The position numbers were made by a program, and so were the translations under genes. Below the pieces are notes generated by a model, which ran no database searches, was not told the origin of the DNA, and saw only the letters and a list, made by a program, of their open reading frames with translations. Of a stretch of 9,064 nt of DNA, positions 1 through 6,933 are shown in pieces. Origin of the DNA: Gammaproteobacteria bacterium (GTDB lineage Bacteria > Pseudomonadota > Gammaproteobacteria > Steroidobacterales > Steroidobacteraceae). The stretch lies in contig PMMB01000129.1 of the NCBI GenBank assembly GCA_003165495.1, positions 1,738 through 10,801 on the forward strand, written 5' to 3'. Position 1 is the first letter of the stretch, and each line of letters opens with the position of its first letter.

Positions 1-81
1 CGCCACGGCGGCCTGATCGAATTCGACAGCACCCCGGGTAGAACCATATTCGTCATTTCTCTGCCCATGGACTCCGTATGA
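1..81 (+). CDS. ntrB: NtrB (GlnL) nitrogen sensor histidine kinase, C-terminal end only
   Basis: This is the last 26 codons of a gene that begins outside the window, ending in TGA. The peptide (RHGGLIEFDSTPGRTIFVIS, then LPMDSV) matches the end of a histidine kinase ATPase domain: a G-box with the GLIEF core, then the final beta strand and a LP ending typical of NtrB. NtrB phosphorylates or dephosphorylates NtrC in response to PII. The stop codon overlaps the ntrC start as ATGA, so the two are translationally coupled, as expected of an ntrBC operon. The identification rests on this short tail plus the unmistakable ntrC next to it. Another NtrC-partner kinase is possible but less likely. Confidence 0.8.
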   Translation, partial: RHGGLIEFDSTPGRTIFVISLPMDSV

Positions 82-1484
82 ACTCGAAACCGCTGCAAGT
101 TTGGTTGGTCGACGACGATGCTTCCATCCGATGGGTGCTCGAGAAGGCGCTGAAGGGCAGCGGCATGACCGCTAAGTGTTTCGATCAGGCCGACAATGTC
201 TTGACGGCGTTGCGCTCCGGCGCGCCCGACGTATTGATGACCGACATCCGCATGCCCGGACGCAGCGGGCTCGACCTGCTCAAGGAAATTCAAGTGTCGC
301 GGCCCGGGTTGCCCGTCATCGTCATGACCGCGCACTCCGACTTGGACGCGGCAGTCGCGGCGTATCAGGGCGGTGCGTTCGAGTATTTGCCCAAGCCCTT
401 CGACATCGATAAGGCAGTCGATCTGGTGCGCCGTGCCGCGCAGCAAGCAACCGTCACTATCGATGTCGAGGCCGCGCGGCGCAGCATCCCGGAATTGCTC
501 GGCCAGGCGGCGGCCATGCAACAAGTATTTCGTGCGGTCGGCAGACTATCCCGCTCCAGCATGACGGTGTTGATCACGGGCGAATCCGGCACGGGCAAGG
601 AACTCGTGGCGCGTGCTTTGCATCGCCACAGCCCGCGCTCCAACAAAGCCTTCGTCGCTCTCAACACGGCGGCCTTCACCGCGGATTTATTGGAGTCGGA
701 GCTCTTCGGCCACGAGAAGGGCGCATTCACCGGCGCCGATGCGCTGCGTCGTGGACGCTTCGAACAAGCCGACGGCGGCACGTTATTCCTGGACGAAATC
801 GGCGACATGTCTCCGGCGCTGCAGACGCGGCTGCTGCGCGTGCTGGCCGAAGGCGAATTCTATCGAGTCGGCGGACAAACGCCCGTGAAGGTCGATGTGC
901 GCGTCATCGCCGCGACTCATCAAGATTTGGAAACGCGCGTGAATTCCGGGCACTTTCGCGAAGACCTGCTGCACAGGCTCAACGTGATTCGCATCGAAAT
1001 CCCGCCGTTGCGCGAACGACGGGAGGATATTCCCGAACTATTGCGGCATTATTTAGCGGTTGCCGGACAAGAGCTGGGGGTCGAGCCGAAGTTGCTGACC
1101 TCGCCGGCCGAGTCCGCGCTCGTGACTTTCGATTGGCCGGGCAATGTCCGCCAGCTCGTCAACGCCTGCCGGCGTCTGACCGTAACCGCGCCGGGGCGGG
1201 AGATTCGCGCCGAGGATATTCCAGCCGATCTCGGCGGCGTGCCGAGCGGCCACTCCGCGAATCATGATTGGATGGCGAAGCTTGCGCATTGGGCCGAGCA
1301 GGAATTGGACGCCGGAACGCGGCGGCTGCTGGATCAGGCGGTGCCCGAAGTCGAGCGCATATTAATACGCGTGGCGCTGCGCAAGGCCGACGGCCTGAAG
1401 CAGGACGCGGCCAAACTCTTGGGCTGGGGCCGCAATACGCTGACTCGCAAAATGAAGGAATTGGGCATGGAGGACGTTACCTAG
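78..1484 (+). CDS. ntrC: NtrC (GlnG) nitrogen regulation response regulator, sigma-54 activator
   Basis: This 468-residue protein has the full NtrC layout and the usual family length. The receiver domain (about 6-120) has acidic residues D12-D14, phospho-acceptor D56 in TDIRMPG, T84 and K106. The AAA+ sigma-54 interaction domain (about 140-375) has Walker A GESGTGKE at 168-175, the sigma-54 contact loop GAFTGA at 215-220 and Walker B LFLDE near 236-240. The C-terminal Fis-type helix-turn-helix (about 428-465) has the GRNTLTRKMKEL signature. Every key residue I can check is present, so it should be active. It would bind enhancers as phosphorylated oligomers and open sigma-54 promoters for nitrogen assimilation genes. 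The ATG overlaps the ntrB stop, which fixes the start. The Fis-domain signature and the ntrB partner favour NtrC over other NtrC-family regulators. Confidence 0.95.
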   Translation: MNSKPLQVWLVDDDASIRWVLEKALKGSGMTAKCFDQADNVLTALRSGAPDVLMTDIRMPGRSGLDLLKEIQVSRPGLPVIVMTAHSDLDAAVAAYQGGAFEYLPKPFDIDKAVDLVRRAAQQATVTIDVEAARRSIPELLGQAAAMQQVFRAVGRLSRSSMTVLITGESGTGKELVARALHRHSPRSNKAFVALNTAAFTADLLESELFGHEKGAFTGADALRRGRFEQADGGTLFLDEIGDMSPALQTRLLRVLAEGEFYRVGGQTPVKVDVRVIAATHQDLETRVNSGHFREDLLHRLNVIRIEIPPLRERREDIPELLRHYLAVAGQELGVEPKLLTSPAESALVTFDWPGNVRQLVNACRRLTVTAPGREIRAEDIPADLGGVPSGHSANHDWMAKLAHWAEQELDAGTRRLLDQAVPEVERILIRVALRKADGLKQDAAKLLGWGRNTLTRKMKELGMEDVT

Positions 1485-1495
1485 TCCGCGGTAGT

Positions 1496-1514
1496 TTGGC
1501 GCGACGGTTATAAT
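1496..1514 (+). promoter_or_regulatory. Possible promoter: TATAAT -10 overlapping a near sigma-54 element
   Basis: Just after the ntrC stop there is a perfect TATAAT (1509-1514), 10 bases before the ATG of the broken mscS gene. No convincing -35 box is present at the usual spacing. The same stretch reads TTGGCGCG (1496-1503), four bases, then TTATA (1508-1512). That resembles a sigma-54 site (TTGGCACG, N4, TTGCA), but the -12 GC, which is critical, is AT here. A sigma-70 reading is therefore slightly more credible. Transcription from it would start very near the ATG. Confidence 0.25.
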
Positions 1515-1524
1515 TAATGCCGTC

Positions 1525-1930
1525 ATGGGCGACTTCCTTTCACATAAAATCGACGCGGCGCAGCGGCTGCTGCTCGGCAACCCGCCGATGAATTGGCTGA
1601 TCGCCGGGATCGTGGCCATTGCGGTGTGGTCGCGTGAACTACGAAACAGCCTCCGACAAACTTCACAGCATACCCAGACTGCTCGAGAGCATCGTTCGCG
1701 AACAGGCGAACGCCCGTTTCGAGCGCTGCCATCTGAAGACCCTTGGGGATTCGGCCTTGCACTTCGAGTTGTCGTATTTCGTGCAGCAACCCAGTCTGAA
1801 TCCCCTGCTCGACCTGCAACAAACCGTCAATTTTCGCATCATCGACGAGTTTCGCCGTTTGGGGATCGAATTCGACTATCCGACACAGCGCGTGATACTT
1901 ACGCAGCAACGAACTTCCGCGGATAAATAG
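1525..1930 (+). pseudogene. MscS-family mechanosensitive channel, internally deleted remnant
   Basis: Two frames carry pieces of one gene. From ATG 1525 the first frame gives an MscS-like N-terminus with one hydrophobic segment (NPPMNWLIAGIVAIAVW, ending near 1632). After that it continues as meaningless sequence to a stop at 1926. From about 1634 the +1 frame gives a convincing MscS C-terminal alpha/beta domain: NYET, then IPRLLESIV, RFERCHLKTLGDSALHFELS, DLQQTVNFRI and GIEFDYPTQ, ending in TAG at 1930. An intact family member would have roughly 200 residues between these pieces, including the pore-lining helix and beta domain. Those are absent and the junction is out of frame. The second frame has only a TTG start at 1619 and no ribosome site. 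The gene is therefore non-functional as a channel. Natural deletion is the simplest reading; an assembly collapse cannot be excluded. Confidence 0.8.
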
Positions 1931-1978
1931 CGCGGCCCCAAGCCAACGGCGCCACAGTCAGTATCGGCAACGACCCAA

Positions 1979-2467
1979 ATGTTTCATGTTGTACTGTTCG
2001 AGCCCGAGATTCCGCCGAATACCGGTAACGCCATTCGCTTGTGCGCGAACACCGGCGCGACGCTGCACTTGGTCAAACCGTTGGGGTTTCGCCTGGATGA
2101 CAAGAGTCTGCAGCGATCCGGCCTTGATTATCACGATCTTGCGTCCGTCGAAGTTCATTCTAGCTTCGACGCTTGCCTCGAACGGCTCGCCGGCGCGAGG
2201 GCTTTTGCCGTGGAAACCACGGGGCGCCACTGCTACAGCGATCTTAAGTACCGCGCCGGCGATGCGTTTGTGTTTGGGCGGGAAACCCGCGGACTCCCGG
2301 ACGCCGTGCTGGATCGAGTCGGACGAGAAACGTCCTTGTTCATTCCCATGCGGGCGCAGAGTCGCAGCATCAATTTATCCAATGCGGTGGCGCTCATCGC
2401 CTACGAGGCCTGGCGCCAGCTCGACTTCGCCGGTGCCGCGGCGGCAATTGAACCCAAGCAATCTTAA
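1979..2467 (+). CDS. trmL: TrmL, tRNA (cytidine/uridine-34 2'-O)-methyltransferase
   Basis: This 162-residue SPOUT-fold methyltransferase has the normal TrmL (YibK) length. The family uses S-adenosylmethionine to 2'-O-methylate the wobble nucleotide of leucine tRNAs. Visible motifs are the N-terminal FEPEIPPNTGNAIRLCANTG (7-26), FGRETRGLP (99-107) and SRSINLSNAVAL (128-139). The last two form the knotted cofactor site. The protein lacks the extra RNA-binding domain of larger SpoU enzymes, as TrmL does. The ATG at 1979 gives the expected MFHVVLFEPE start, though no strong Shine-Dalgarno is visible. It is convergent with the PhzF-like gene, 65 bases away. In E. coli trmL also lies near secB-gpsA-cysE, so this is conserved neighbourhood. 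Confidence 0.93.
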   Translation: MFHVVLFEPEIPPNTGNAIRLCANTGATLHLVKPLGFRLDDKSLQRSGLDYHDLASVEVHSSFDACLERLAGARAFAVETTGRHCYSDLKYRAGDAFVFGRETRGLPDAVLDRVGRETSLFIPMRAQSRSINLSNAVALIAYEAWRQLDFAGAAAAIEPKQS

Positions 2468-2532
2468 GCTAGAACAACCAGTCCGCGAGTTCGGCGCGAC
2501 GCAGCAGTCTAGGTGCCGTGCTCGTGAGAGCC
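2468..2532. other. Convergent gap between trmL and the PhzF-like gene
   Basis: These 65 bases separate two converging stop codons. I looked for a shared bidirectional terminator and found only a weak CGCG/CGCG stem with a 7-base loop around 2483-2497 and no T-run, so none is called. Confidence 0.4.
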
Positions 2533-3450
2533 TTACAAGAACAGGGTGCCTTCGAGTACGGCAACGCAGCGTCCGCCGATATGCGTTCCGGTCACCGCTC
2601 CAGCGTCTTTCGCAGTGCGCCCGAGCAGTAGACTCGGGCGGCCCATATCGGCGCCTTGATGAATGCGCCATGCAAGTTCGGCACGCTCGTCGGGCTGAAG
2701 TGTCGCAAGCAGGGCGATGGTCGCGGCGCACGCACTTCCTGTGGCAGGGTCTTCGACGATCCCGTCCAGCGGCGAAAAGGTGCGCGCATGCAGAACCGTC
2801 TCGTCGGACGCGGAGGATTCGTCACTCGCCCGCCAGTACGCGAAAATTGCGTCCGCTCCGTCGAGCGGCAAGATCTCAGCATGCGCGGACGTTTTGGGCT
2901 TCGAGCGATGGAGCGCATCCCGGCTGCCAAGTTCGACGACGAGAAATGGCAGGCCGACGGAGACGATCTGGGGAGCATGCACCCGCATGGCGATGTCGGT
3001 TGGATCCAGCGACAGGCATGCCGCAGCAACCTCTCGCGATACGATCGACCGGCGCGACAAACTCTCCGGTGCCCGCAGCTCCGCGCCGACGGTGGCGCCG
3101 CGCTCGCGTAGCAGCTTCAGCGGCACGAGACCTGCGGCCTCCTCGAACACGAAAATTCCATCCGCGGCAGCAGCCGCGAATTCTCTCTCCCGCGCCAGCA
3201 TAAACGCCGTTCCGACATTCGGGTGCCCGGCGAACGGTACTTCGGCGCGGGGCGTAAAAATTCGCACCTTGGCGGTGTGCGCGGGGTCGTCCGGCGGCAG
3301 TACGAACGTGGTTTCTGAGTAATTGAACTCGAGGGCGATGGCCTGCATCTGGGTTGTCGAGAGGCCGGCAGCGTCCAAGACCACCGCGAGCGGATTCCCG
3401 CCGAACATCCGGTCGGTAAACACGTCCGCCGTCACATAGCGTCGCTTCAT
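2533..3450 (-). CDS. PhzF-family isomerase (phenazine biosynthesis-like / epimerase fold)
   Basis: This protein of about 305 residues has the two-lobed PhzF fold. Its motifs are the N-terminal VTADVFTDRMFGGNPLAVV, the catalytic glutamate E46 in NYSETTF, GHPNVG (75-80), EDPATGSA (233-240) and QGADMGRPS near 260. PhzF itself isomerises a dihydro-anthranilate intermediate in phenazine synthesis, but no other phenazine gene is present. The physiological substrate is therefore unknown and I give no symbol. I chose ATG 3450 because AGGGG lies 5 bases upstream and it gives the usual family N-terminus. A GTG at 3471 overlaps the gpsA stop as GTGA and would add seven residues, so it is a real alternative. 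It is the last gene of the minus-strand operon, in the position where E. coli has cysE. Confidence 0.9.
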   Translation of the reverse strand: MKRRYVTADVFTDRMFGGNPLAVVLDAAGLSTTQMQAIALEFNYSETTFVLPPDDPAHTAKVRIFTPRAEVPFAGHPNVGTAFMLAREREFAAAAADGIFVFEEAAGLVPLKLLRERGATVGAELRAPESLSRRSIVSREVAAACLSLDPTDIAMRVHAPQIVSVGLPFLVVELGSRDALHRSKPKTSAHAEILPLDGADAIFAYWRASDESSASDETVLHARTFSPLDGIVEDPATGSACAATIALLATLQPDERAELAWRIHQGADMGRPSLLLGRTAKDAGAVTGTHIGGRCVAVLEGTLFL

Positions 3451-3467
3451 GGCTGCCCCTGCGTGAG

Positions 3468-4478
3468 TCACTCCGCCTCCGAGCGCATTTCCCGCCCCAT
3501 CAGCGCTTGTACCGCGGCTCGAACTGGTTTGTCCTCATGCATGACCCGGTAAATTTCTTGGCATATGGGCATGTCCACCGTCAGGCGCCGCGCTACGTCG
3601 TAGACCGCGCGCGCCGCGGGCAGGCCTTCGACCACTTGACGAATGCCGCTCTGTGCTTCGCTCAATGATTGACCCCGACCCAATGCCATGCCGAAGCGCC
3701 GATTGCGGGATTGATCGTCAGTACAGGTGAGTACGAGATCGCCGAGGCCGGCGAGGCCCATGAAGGTTTCGCGCACTGCCCCGAGTTTGACGCCCAGCCG
3801 CATCATTTCGGCGAGTCCGCGCGTGATCAACGCCACTCGAGTGTTGGCGCCGAAACCCATGCCGTCGGCGATACCTGAACCGATCGCAATGACATTCTTG
3901 ACCGCGCCTCCGACCTCGACACCCATGATGTCGCTTTGCGTATAGGCACGGAAATTCGGTCCCGACAGGCTCAACGCGAGTTCCTTCGCGAAGCGCTCGT
4001 CCTGGGAGGCGACCGTCATGGCGGTCGGCAGGCCGGCGCCGACCTCCTTGGCAAAGGTGGGGCCGGACACTACCGCCCCCGGCCGGTTGCCCAAAATCTG
4101 CTGGGCGACCTGGTGCGGCAACATTCCCGTCGCGATCTCGAATCCCTTGGTTGCCCAGGCGACCCGCGTGCCGGCAGCCAGGTGGGGTTTGATGCTCTCC
4201 AACGTCGCGCGAAAGGCATGCGAAGGCACGGCGATCAGCGCATCGCGTGCATCCTTGAGCGCTTGTCCAAGGTCGTTGGCCACCTGCAACGCCTCGGGAA
4301 ATCCGGCGTCCGGCAAATAGCGCTCGTTGCGCCGCGCGCGTCGCATCGCATCGAGCTGGACGCCGTCGCGTCCCCACAGCTGGGTGAGATGACCTTCTCG
4401 TGCCAGTTGAATGGCGAGTGCCGTGCCCCAGGAACCGGCGCCGATGACCGTCATCGATTCAGCGCTTGGGCGCTGCAT
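3468..4478 (-). CDS. gpsA: GpsA, NAD(P)+-dependent glycerol-3-phosphate dehydrogenase
   Basis: This cytosolic enzyme reduces dihydroxyacetone phosphate to sn-glycerol 3-phosphate, the backbone of phospholipids. The sequence shows an N-terminal Rossmann motif GAGSWGTALA (13-22), ATKGFE (109-114), SGPTFAKEV (138-146), catalytic lysine K194 in GGAVKNVIAIGSG, and the family signature GLAGLGDLVLTCT with SRNRRFG (241-263). At 336 residues it matches the usual length (about 330-340). The reading frame stays open to 4535, but I chose ATG 4478. It has AGAGG about 8-9 bases upstream and lies 13 bases past the secB stop, whereas the longer form would run into secB with an arginine-rich, unconserved leader. 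ATG 4454 is a shorter option with no ribosome site. Confidence 0.95.
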   Translation of the reverse strand: MQRPSAESMTVIGAGSWGTALAIQLAREGHLTQLWGRDGVQLDAMRRARRNERYLPDAGFPEALQVANDLGQALKDARDALIAVPSHAFRATLESIKPHLAAGTRVAWATKGFEIATGMLPHQVAQQILGNRPGAVVSGPTFAKEVGAGLPTAMTVASQDERFAKELALSLSGPNFRAYTQSDIMGVEVGGAVKNVIAIGSGIADGMGFGANTRVALITRGLAEMMRLGVKLGAVRETFMGLAGLGDLVLTCTDDQSRNRRFGMALGRGQSLSEAQSGIRQVVEGLPAARAVYDVARRLTVDMPICQEIYRVMHEDKPVRAAVQALMGREMRSEAE

Positions 4479-4491
4479 CCCGGGGGCCCTC

Positions 4492-4968
4492 TTAGTTGAC
4501 GAGACCAGGTTGCGGCGCGTCCGACGCCTGCGCAAACAAGGCCTCGAAGTTGACCAGCGGGAGGAGAAAATTCGGGAAGCCGCCCTTGACGATTAAATCT
4601 GAAATCACTTCGCGGGCGTAGGGAAACAGGACACTGGGACAGAAACTACCGATCAGGCGTTTCAAATCTTCCAGCGACGCTCCGGTGATCGAGAACACCC
4701 CCGCCTGCTTCACCTCGACCAGGTACAGCGTCGCCTCGCCTTGCTTCGCCTCGAGCGTGATGGTCAAGAGTACTTCGCGGACATCCGCCGCGAGTTCCTC
4801 GGCCGTAGTATTCATGTTGAGCTGAAACTTCGGCTCCCACCCTTGATTGTTCGGCAGCCGCGGTCCGTTCGGCGATTCGTAGGAACAATCCTTCAAGTAA
4901 ACGCTTTGCAGGCTCACTTGGACGCCACCGATGCTGGCCTCTGGTCCCGCAGTTTTAACCTCGTTCAT
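4492..4968 (-). CDS. secB: SecB, protein-export chaperone
   Basis: SecB is a homotetrameric cytosolic chaperone that holds precursor proteins unfolded and hands them to SecA at the Sec translocon. The 158-residue product has the standard length. It shows the family blocks YLKDCSYESPNGP (24-36), a central EVLLTITLEAK strand, and the conserved C-terminal half CPSVLFPYAREVISDL followed by GGFPNFLLPLVNFEALF. I chose ATG 4968: it overlaps the grxC stop as ATGA and has AGGGGG about 6 bases upstream. A TTG one codon earlier is less likely. The grxC-secB-gpsA order is the same as in E. coli. Confidence 0.96.
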   Translation of the reverse strand: MNEVKTAGPEASIGGVQVSLQSVYLKDCSYESPNGPRLPNNQGWEPKFQLNMNTTAEELAADVREVLLTITLEAKQGEATLYLVEVKQAGVFSITGASLEDLKRLIGSFCPSVLFPYAREVISDLIVKGGFPNFLLPLVNFEALFAQASDAPQPGLVN

Positions 4969-5231
4969 CAAGCCCCCTGAATTAATCGATCCAGTTCCCC
5001 ACTGCGATCGAGTTCGAAAAGATCGTCGCAGCCGCCGACATGCTTGTCGCCGACAAAAATCTGCGGAACCGTGCGTCGATTGCAGCGCGCAATCATTTCC
5101 TCGCGTGACTTGCCGTCATCGTCGATATTGATTTCGCTGAAAACCACATTCTTCTGAGTCAATAAACCACGGGCTCGCTGGCAGTACGGACACCAGTCCG
5201 ACATGTACAGCGTCACGGTGGGTTGGGTCAC
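4968..5231 (-). CDS. grxC: GrxC, glutaredoxin 3
   Basis: This 87-residue dithiol glutaredoxin reduces disulfides and glutathione-mixed disulfides using glutathione. The active site is C14-P-Y-C17. The cis-proline motif TVPQIF is at 54-59 and the glutathione-binding GGCDDL at 66-71, all in normal positions for Grx3. The start is a GTG at 5231 that overlaps the stop of the rhodanese gene (GTGA), with AAGGGA 8 bases upstream. The only other methionine near the start (M10) would remove the first beta strand. It is encoded in one operon with secB and gpsA. Confidence 0.95.
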   Translation of the reverse strand: MTQPTVTLYMSDWCPYCQRARGLLTQKNVVFSEINIDDDGKSREEMIARCNRRTVPQIFVGDKHVGGCDDLFELDRSGELDRLIQGA

Positions 5232-5677
5232 TTCGAGCTTCCCTTACCGCCCGGCGAGGTTTTCGCCAACGGTAAGTTGTCCTTTACCCAGGCATTTAGG
5301 CCGCCGTGCAGATTGAACACTTTGGTGAAGCCGAGCTTCATCAGCGTCCGCGCGCCGCCGGCGCCGCTGGTGCCGCTGTCACAGTACGTAATCACGTTTT
5401 TATCGCGCCATTTTTTCAAGCTTTCGGCCTGTGATGCGAGTTCCGCCATGGGCACGTTGCGCGCGTCGCCGATATGGCCCGCGTCGTACAATTCCTTGCC
5501 GCGAAGATCGATGACGAGAGCGCCTTGATTCATGAGCCGCACGGCCTGCATCGCGCTCAACGCGGCAAACGCCTGTACGCGCTCGCGAATCTCATAAAAA
5601 GCCACTACGGCGGCAGCCAGTACCGCTCCGGTCGCCAAGTAAGGATGATGGCCAATGAACTCGAACAGTCGCTGCAT
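5228..5677 (-). CDS. yibN: YibN-like membrane-anchored rhodanese-domain protein
   Basis: The 149-residue protein begins with one transmembrane segment (about 12-28, ATGAVLAAAVVAFY) and ends with a single rhodanese domain (about 38-135). The domain shows LVIDLR, YDAGHIGDARNVP and the active-site loop YCDSGTSGAGG with C99, then FNLHGGLNAW. The cysteine is present, so sulfur transfer chemistry is possible, but the substrate is unknown. The domain should face the cytosol or periplasm depending on topology, which I cannot settle. The frame is open to 5725, but ATG 5677 gives the typical short membrane leader; its ribosome site is weak. It is the first gene of the minus-strand operon, as yibN is upstream of grxC in E. 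coli. Confidence 0.88.
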   Translation of the reverse strand: MQRLFEFIGHHPYLATGAVLAAAVVAFYEIRERVQAFAALSAMQAVRLMNQGALVIDLRGKELYDAGHIGDARNVPMAELASQAESLKKWRDKNVITYCDSGTSGAGGARTLMKLGFTKVFNLHGGLNAWVKDNLPLAKTSPGGKGSSK

Positions 5678-5708
5678 GCGGCTCGCACAATAGGTTTTCG
5701 GGCCGATA

Positions 5709-5717
5709 AGTATAGCA
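5709..5717 (-). promoter_or_regulatory. Candidate extended -10 promoter for the yibN-grxC-secB-gpsA operon
   Basis: Read on the minus strand the bases are TGCTATACT, that is an extended -10 (TGn) followed by TATACT, which differs from TATAAT at one base. It lies 31 bases upstream of the yibN ATG, which would leave a leader of about 25 bases. No good -35 is seen, which an extended -10 can tolerate. It falls in the 74-base gap between the divergent yibN and envC genes, so the envC promoter must be in or near the same gap; I could not pick a convincing one. Confidence 0.45.
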
Positions 5718-5751
5718 GCGGGCACAAGGCTTGTATGCTTGCCATCCTTAG

Positions 5752-6933
5752 ATGAACCTCAACAGTAACCTTTGCCTCAGACACTTATGCGCAGCCGTCG
5801 CATTGACCGCCCTGTATTGCGCCGGTGCCTGGGCGGCCGCACCCGAACTTAACGACTCCGCGCAGGCGAAAGCCAAACTTAGCATAGTGCGCGCGCGTAT
5901 CGCTGCGCTCACCAACCGGCTGGGCGACGAACTCAAGGAACGCGATGCGTTGAGCGCGCGTCTGCGCGAGGCGGAGCTCGACGTTACCGCGAAGCGCCAA
6001 CGGCTGGATGCGTTACGTGCCGCGCAAATCGCCGCGGAGCGGCACCGATCGGAGCTGCGCGGCGAGCAGGGGCGCGATCAAAATGCGCTGCAGGCGGAGC
6101 GCGCCGCCTTAGGCCAGCAAGTGCGGGCGGCATACATGATCGGCCGGCAGGAACAACTCAAGTTGCTGTTGAACCAGAGCAATCCAGCGAGCCTCGGCCG
6201 CACGCTCACCTATTACGGATACTTCGCTAAGGAGCGGAGCAGTAAAATAGACACCATTCAGGGTCAAGTGATGCGGCTGCAGCAGTTGGTAACGGAAATC
6301 GATGAACAAAGCGCGCAATTAACGACTCTGCAGAACGACGCGAGCCGCGAGGTTGCGGGGTTGGAGCGCGCGCGTGCGGACCGCGCCGGCGCGCTGGCGG
6401 CGCTCTCGAAGCAAGTAGCGAGCGGCAATCAGGAGCTTGTCAATTTGCGGCGCGAAGAGCAGGCCGTGGAATCCCTGGTAGCCGACCTCGCGCGAGTGAT
6501 GCAGGATTTTCCGGTCGATGCAACGCAGAGCTTCGAGCGAATGCGCGGCAAACTGCCATGGCCGGTGCTCGGGCGAGTGACCGCGTACTATCATGAGCAG
6601 CACGCAAATTCCGCGCCCGGAATGCTCTGGAACGGCGAAATGATAGAAGCGGCGCGCGGCGCCAAAGTGCGCGCTCCGTTCTTTGGCCGCGTCGTGTATG
6701 CCGACTGGCTGCAGGGCCTTGGGCTATTGCTCATCATCGGACACAGCGGCGGCTACATGACCCTGTACGGTCATGCCGAGGTACTCTACAAATCGGTCGG
6801 CGACTGGGTCGCCCCAGGGGATGTCATCGCGGCCTTGAGCGACGCCAACGGCGCCGCCCCGCAGCTGTACTTTGAAATTCGCGAAGGCCGTAAAACCGTG
6901 AACCCCAAGCTCTGGTTGAAGACAAACCCATGA
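5752..6933 (+). CDS. envC: EnvC, septal murein hydrolase activator (degenerate LytM domain)
   Basis: This 393-residue periplasmic protein starts with a Sec signal peptide (about 1-28, predicted cleavage after AWA). A long charged heptad-like coiled coil follows (about 35-255), then a C-terminal LytM/M23 domain (about 275-393). In the EnvC family the coiled coil contacts the FtsEX complex and the LytM domain switches on amidases AmiA/AmiB to split septal peptidoglycan. Metal-binding residues of true M23 peptidases are lost: the HxGxD region reads WNGEM and the HxH motif reads LYFEIR. Only the histidine of YGHAE (341) remains. The ADWLQGLG and VNPKLWL blocks match EnvC closely. ATG 5752 gives the signal peptide directly. 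It is divergent from the yibN operon; the gpmM and ctpA genes that often flank envC are not here. Confidence 0.92.
   Translation: MNLNSNLCLRHLCAAVALTALYCAGAWAAAPELNDSAQAKAKLSIVRARIAALTNRLGDELKERDALSARLREAELDVTAKRQRLDALRAAQIAAERHRSELRGEQGRDQNALQAERAALGQQVRAAYMIGRQEQLKLLLNQSNPASLGRTLTYYGYFAKERSSKIDTIQGQVMRLQQLVTEIDEQSAQLTTLQNDASREVAGLERARADRAGALAALSKQVASGNQELVNLRREEQAVESLVADLARVMQDFPVDATQSFERMRGKLPWPVLGRVTAYYHEQHANSAPGMLWNGEMIEAARGAKVRAPFFGRVVYADWLQGLGLLLIIGHSGGYMTLYGHAEVLYKSVGDWVAPGDVIAALSDANGAAPQLYFEIREGRKTVNPKLWLKTNP

Noticed and set aside
2483..2497. Possible terminator stem between the convergent trmL and PhzF-like genes
   Set aside because: Only a 4-base CGCG stem can form and there is no T-run on either strand.
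1986..3203. Long plus-strand open frame of 405 codons running over trmL and the PhzF-like gene
   Set aside because: It overlaps two well-recognised genes in other frames, is very rich in Arg, Pro, Ser and Ala, and shows no domain. It is a by-product of high GC content.
2533..3450. PhzF-like gene as evidence for a phenazine biosynthesis cluster
   Set aside because: No other phz gene is nearby, the gene sits in a housekeeping operon, and PhzF-fold proteins are widespread with unrelated or unknown substrates.
3936..4499. Plus-strand open frame of 187 codons opposite gpsA
   Set aside because: It is fully antisense to a clear gpsA, with no motif and no ribosome site that stands out.
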